From Saccoglossus kowalevskii (lineage: Eukaryota > Hemichordata > Enteropneusta > Harrimaniidae): a DNA stretch of 20,470 nt. Location: positions 13,418 through 33,887 of the forward strand of contig NW_003116451.1 in the NCBI RefSeq assembly GCF_000003605.2, read 5' to 3'. Shown one piece after another: positions 17,805 through 20,470 of the stretch (positions within the stretch are counted from its first letter, which is position 1; every line of letters begins with the position of its first letter). A model generated the notes under the pieces. The model did no database searches and had not been told where the DNA came from. It saw only the letters and a list, made by a program, of their open reading frames with translations. The translations under genes were made by a program, and so were the position numbers.

Positions 17805-20139
17805 GTGAGTCAAACACTGTATATCCTAGTCTGACCTGATGATGGAAGCTGTACACAATTTGTCTCTTCCACTGTCAGGGCAGTGCATCTCTGCTCTAAT
17901 CTGCATCATTTAATAGTAAAGATTTCTGCATCCCTACCCTCCTGAGTGCTCATCTTTATTATTTATTTCCACCATTTTGCATTTTCCTGAAGAGTTCATT
18001 TATTGTGTGATCATGTTTTACCCAAAGGCCCTCATTCTTTTTCTAACTTCCCTTTCAAGAATCATCAAGTTGTTTGAAACTCAGTTCGCAGTTCAACAAA
18101 TTCAGTTCAAATTGCAATGATAGGTAATCCCACCAATCTATGAATAGCATCAAACAGTCTGTACTGTAAAATCTGTATTAGAAACTGTGGCTTCTATTAA
18201 AATGGTTCAATACAACAGAGGGGATGCGGCTTCTATTAGAGCATCTATACATATTAGAAATGATGAATTTTTGGTTTTCAATTATTCAAAAAGAATGGGT
18301 GCGACTAATACAGATTTTAGGTATTTATTGATGATAGTATTTAAAGTCACATCCCATGTACTCTCCTAAATCATAATGGTTTATTAATATGTACCAACTG
18401 CATGGTCTGGGGTATGACTCAAGATTGACCCTAATGGCAGCATTCCAATGGGAGTGCTGTTTTTTAGTTATACAATGTACCATTGGATCAGTCCTATTAT
18501 ACAACTGTGGAGTATTTTACTTTTTGCTGAGGATCATAAATTTAACTTATCTGTCATAAATCAAGTATCAAGTATTGTCACTAAATTTATTTGTTGCTGA
18601 TTTCCGCCTTCAGTGAAAATGATTTCTATGTGATATTAAATTTCCTATAGTATTCATTCTAGTACTACTTTTTATATACAAATATTTCATGTCACTTAAA
18701 ATAAATCTATTAGTGTCAAACTCTCCTCCAACGAAAGTGTTTGCTTCAAGATTCATCAAATTTTGATTATCATCATTATAAATCATTGATTTAAAGGAAA
18801 ACAATTATAAAATAAACCTTAGTATATTATCTGGATTATCAGCCCATTTTCTTTGTTAAAAAAGAATTAAAAAGTTCTCTGCTACAATTTTATTTGTTAT
18901 TTTTCTCTAAAGTAAAGTGAGTGTAAAAACCTATTTTATTGGTATGCGGTGAGTAAAAACATAGATAATCATGGGGAAACAGCTGTTCATCCAGGCATCG
19001 CGAAAATCAACATCCACTGAAAATGAAATTGATCAAATTCAAATATTGTCAGTTTTCAATTTATAGGTATAATTTTACATAACAGAATCATGTAATTGTA
19101 ACCCACTTTTTGTTTTGAATCTCCAGACAAATATTGAAATGTGTTTTCTTCCCATCCTCAGGCTTCCTTCCTTTGCAACAGTTGTTGCTACGGGGTGTTT
19201 TTATTGCATAGGTTTAATTCAGCAAATATTGCATAGTATAATTAAGTAAACTGATTTTTCGTGAGTTGGTGGAAAATTAAAACACGTTCTTGCAGTGTTC
19301 AGATTCTAAAACACACAGTGTAAGTGTATTCCTCAAAATTAAAAAAAAGAATTCTATAATCACTAAAATTTCTATCAGTAAAAATTGTTCGTTTACAGTT
19401 TACATAATGCAGTAGTTGTCAGTGAGGACGTGTTATACATGTAACTGATATTTGCCAACATGATAAATTTCTGCTATGGGGAAATAATTTAAGATGATTT
19501 GTGTAATGTAATATAATTTAACAACCAACCATGATATATACAAAGTATCATCATTTTCTTCCTATATGTAGATACTTTAATTAATCTATCCCTCCCCCTC
19601 CCTCTGGTTCCATGCGTAGGTGTATACATACTGCCTAATTCATAATTTATTTTGTAAATCTACACAACACAGAATTATATGCGGCATTTATTACATTTTA
19701 TCAAAATAAGTAAATAAACAAGTTATTTGGTTAAACTCTCTTAATATATTGTTTAGCTGTCAAGCAAAATATTTTTTGTCCTGTCAGATGTACTATTTAT
19801 GGTGCTATCCAGGTCGTTATCAGTGAACTGGAAATCAATAAGTTGATTCTCTGTTGTGCCATGCTTACTAAATAATTTATCACACATTTAATACAGTGTA
19901 CATGTACATGTAGATATTAGAAGCCAGAGTGAGCAGTTAACAAAATCATTAGTGACTGTGAACCTTTTCGTAAGATTTTTGAAGACACAGTGACTATCAC
20001 AAATTATGATGGGGACAGTGAGACACAGTGACTATCACAAATTCACGTTTCAGCTATTAAACTCATATTGGGATAATTGATTGTGACGAAGATTATTAAA
20101 CTATTTACCATAATTCTACCCATAGTTTTCATATATGAT
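17805..20139 (+). other. Probable long first intron of the gene starting at 17712
   Basis: AT-rich with no splice-bounded open exon that continues ERTDE. A minor repeat of GGCTTCTATTA words occurs at 18188 and 18228. Frames at 18187-18369 (+) and 18610-18804 (-) look like chance. A pyrimidine tract ending in CCTCAG near 19161 is acceptor-like, but what follows is not convincingly coding. Confidence 0.4.
19983..20043 (+). repeat. 23-bp direct repeat pair
   Basis: AGACACAGTGACTATCACAA plus ATT occurs at 19983-20005 and again at 20021-20043, identical, with a period of 38 bp. It lies about 100 bp before the minisatellite. Confidence 0.9.
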
Positions 20140-20470
20140 AAACTAGTTATTATTTGTTGACAAATTAGTTGTCAATTGTTTACAAACTAGTTATCATTTG
20201 TCAAGAAACTAGTTATCATTTGTCGACAAACAAGTTATCATTTGTCAACAAACTAGTTATCATTTGTCAACAAACTAGTTATCAGTTGTCAACAAACTAG
20301 TTATCATTTGTCAACAAACTAGTTATCATTTGTCAACAAACTAGTTATCATTTGTCAACAAACAAGTTATCATTTGTCGACAAACTAGTTATCATTTGTC
20401 GACAAACTAGTTATCAGTTGTCAACAAACTAGTTATCATTTGTCAACAAACTAGCTTATCATTTGTCAAC
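20140..20470 (+). repeat. 22-bp minisatellite, about 15 units, continuing past the window
   Basis: The consensus unit is AAACTAGTTATCATTTGTCA plus AC. The first two units are diverged, the rest nearly identical with a few recurring variants (AAACAAG, CAGTTG, GTCGAC). The last unit has a one-base insertion (CTAGCTT). The unit contains internal complementary words (GACAAA and TTTGTC across unit borders), so single strands could fold. Confidence 0.97.

Noticed and set aside
20140-20470. A CRISPR array
   Set aside because: Units are contiguous 22-bp tandem copies with no unique spacers, in a eukaryotic context.

Overview
This is a window of animal nuclear DNA, most likely from a marine invertebrate such as a lophotrochozoan or an invertebrate deuterostome. 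The evidence is AT-rich sequence, short exons with GT-AG introns, many small non-autonomous transposons, frequent TACATGTA words, and an animal NF-kB-pathway kinase end. I cannot name the species. There are no operons, CRISPR arrays, rRNAs or tRNAs that I can see. Most short open frames are chance frames in introns, repeats and intergenic DNA.

Layout. 1-2302 holds the last three coding exons (+ strand) of an IkB kinase (IKK alpha/beta type). They end in a NEMO-binding-domain-like motif and are followed by a long AT-rich 3' region. 4340-4810 carries a dispersed repeat related to DNA at 180-370 inside the IKK intron. 4958-5660 is a CpG-rich block with protein-like minus-strand frames that I could not identify, a TCTCGCGAGA promoter motif and a possible first exon. 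6389-6568 is a complete hAT-type MITE with an 8-bp target duplication. 9429-10490 (- strand) is the only complete gene: an intronless ten-helix EamA/DMT transporter of the SLC35G type. From 11.5 to 16.5 kb the DNA is intergenic and mobile: A-rich repeats, two related MITEs whose ends look like CTCF sites, a TTAA-flanked MITE family (also at 7.7 kb), a possible solo LTR, and a 42-bp perfect palindrome. 16.44-16.65 kb looks like a promoter (CTCF-like, CRE and YY1-like motifs, then a splice donor). It may drive the + strand gene whose first coding exon is at 17712-17804; that gene resembles the N-terminus of a cyclic-nucleotide-binding Rap GEF. The rest is probably its first intron, ending in a 22-bp minisatellite that runs off the window.

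No wholly new system is evident. The most unusual content is in the non-coding DNA: MITE termini that carry CTCF-like cores, a TTAA MITE family with three recognisable members and one decayed relative, a hierarchical minisatellite, and a perfect palindrome. Gene functions rest on my reading of motifs, not on database searches.
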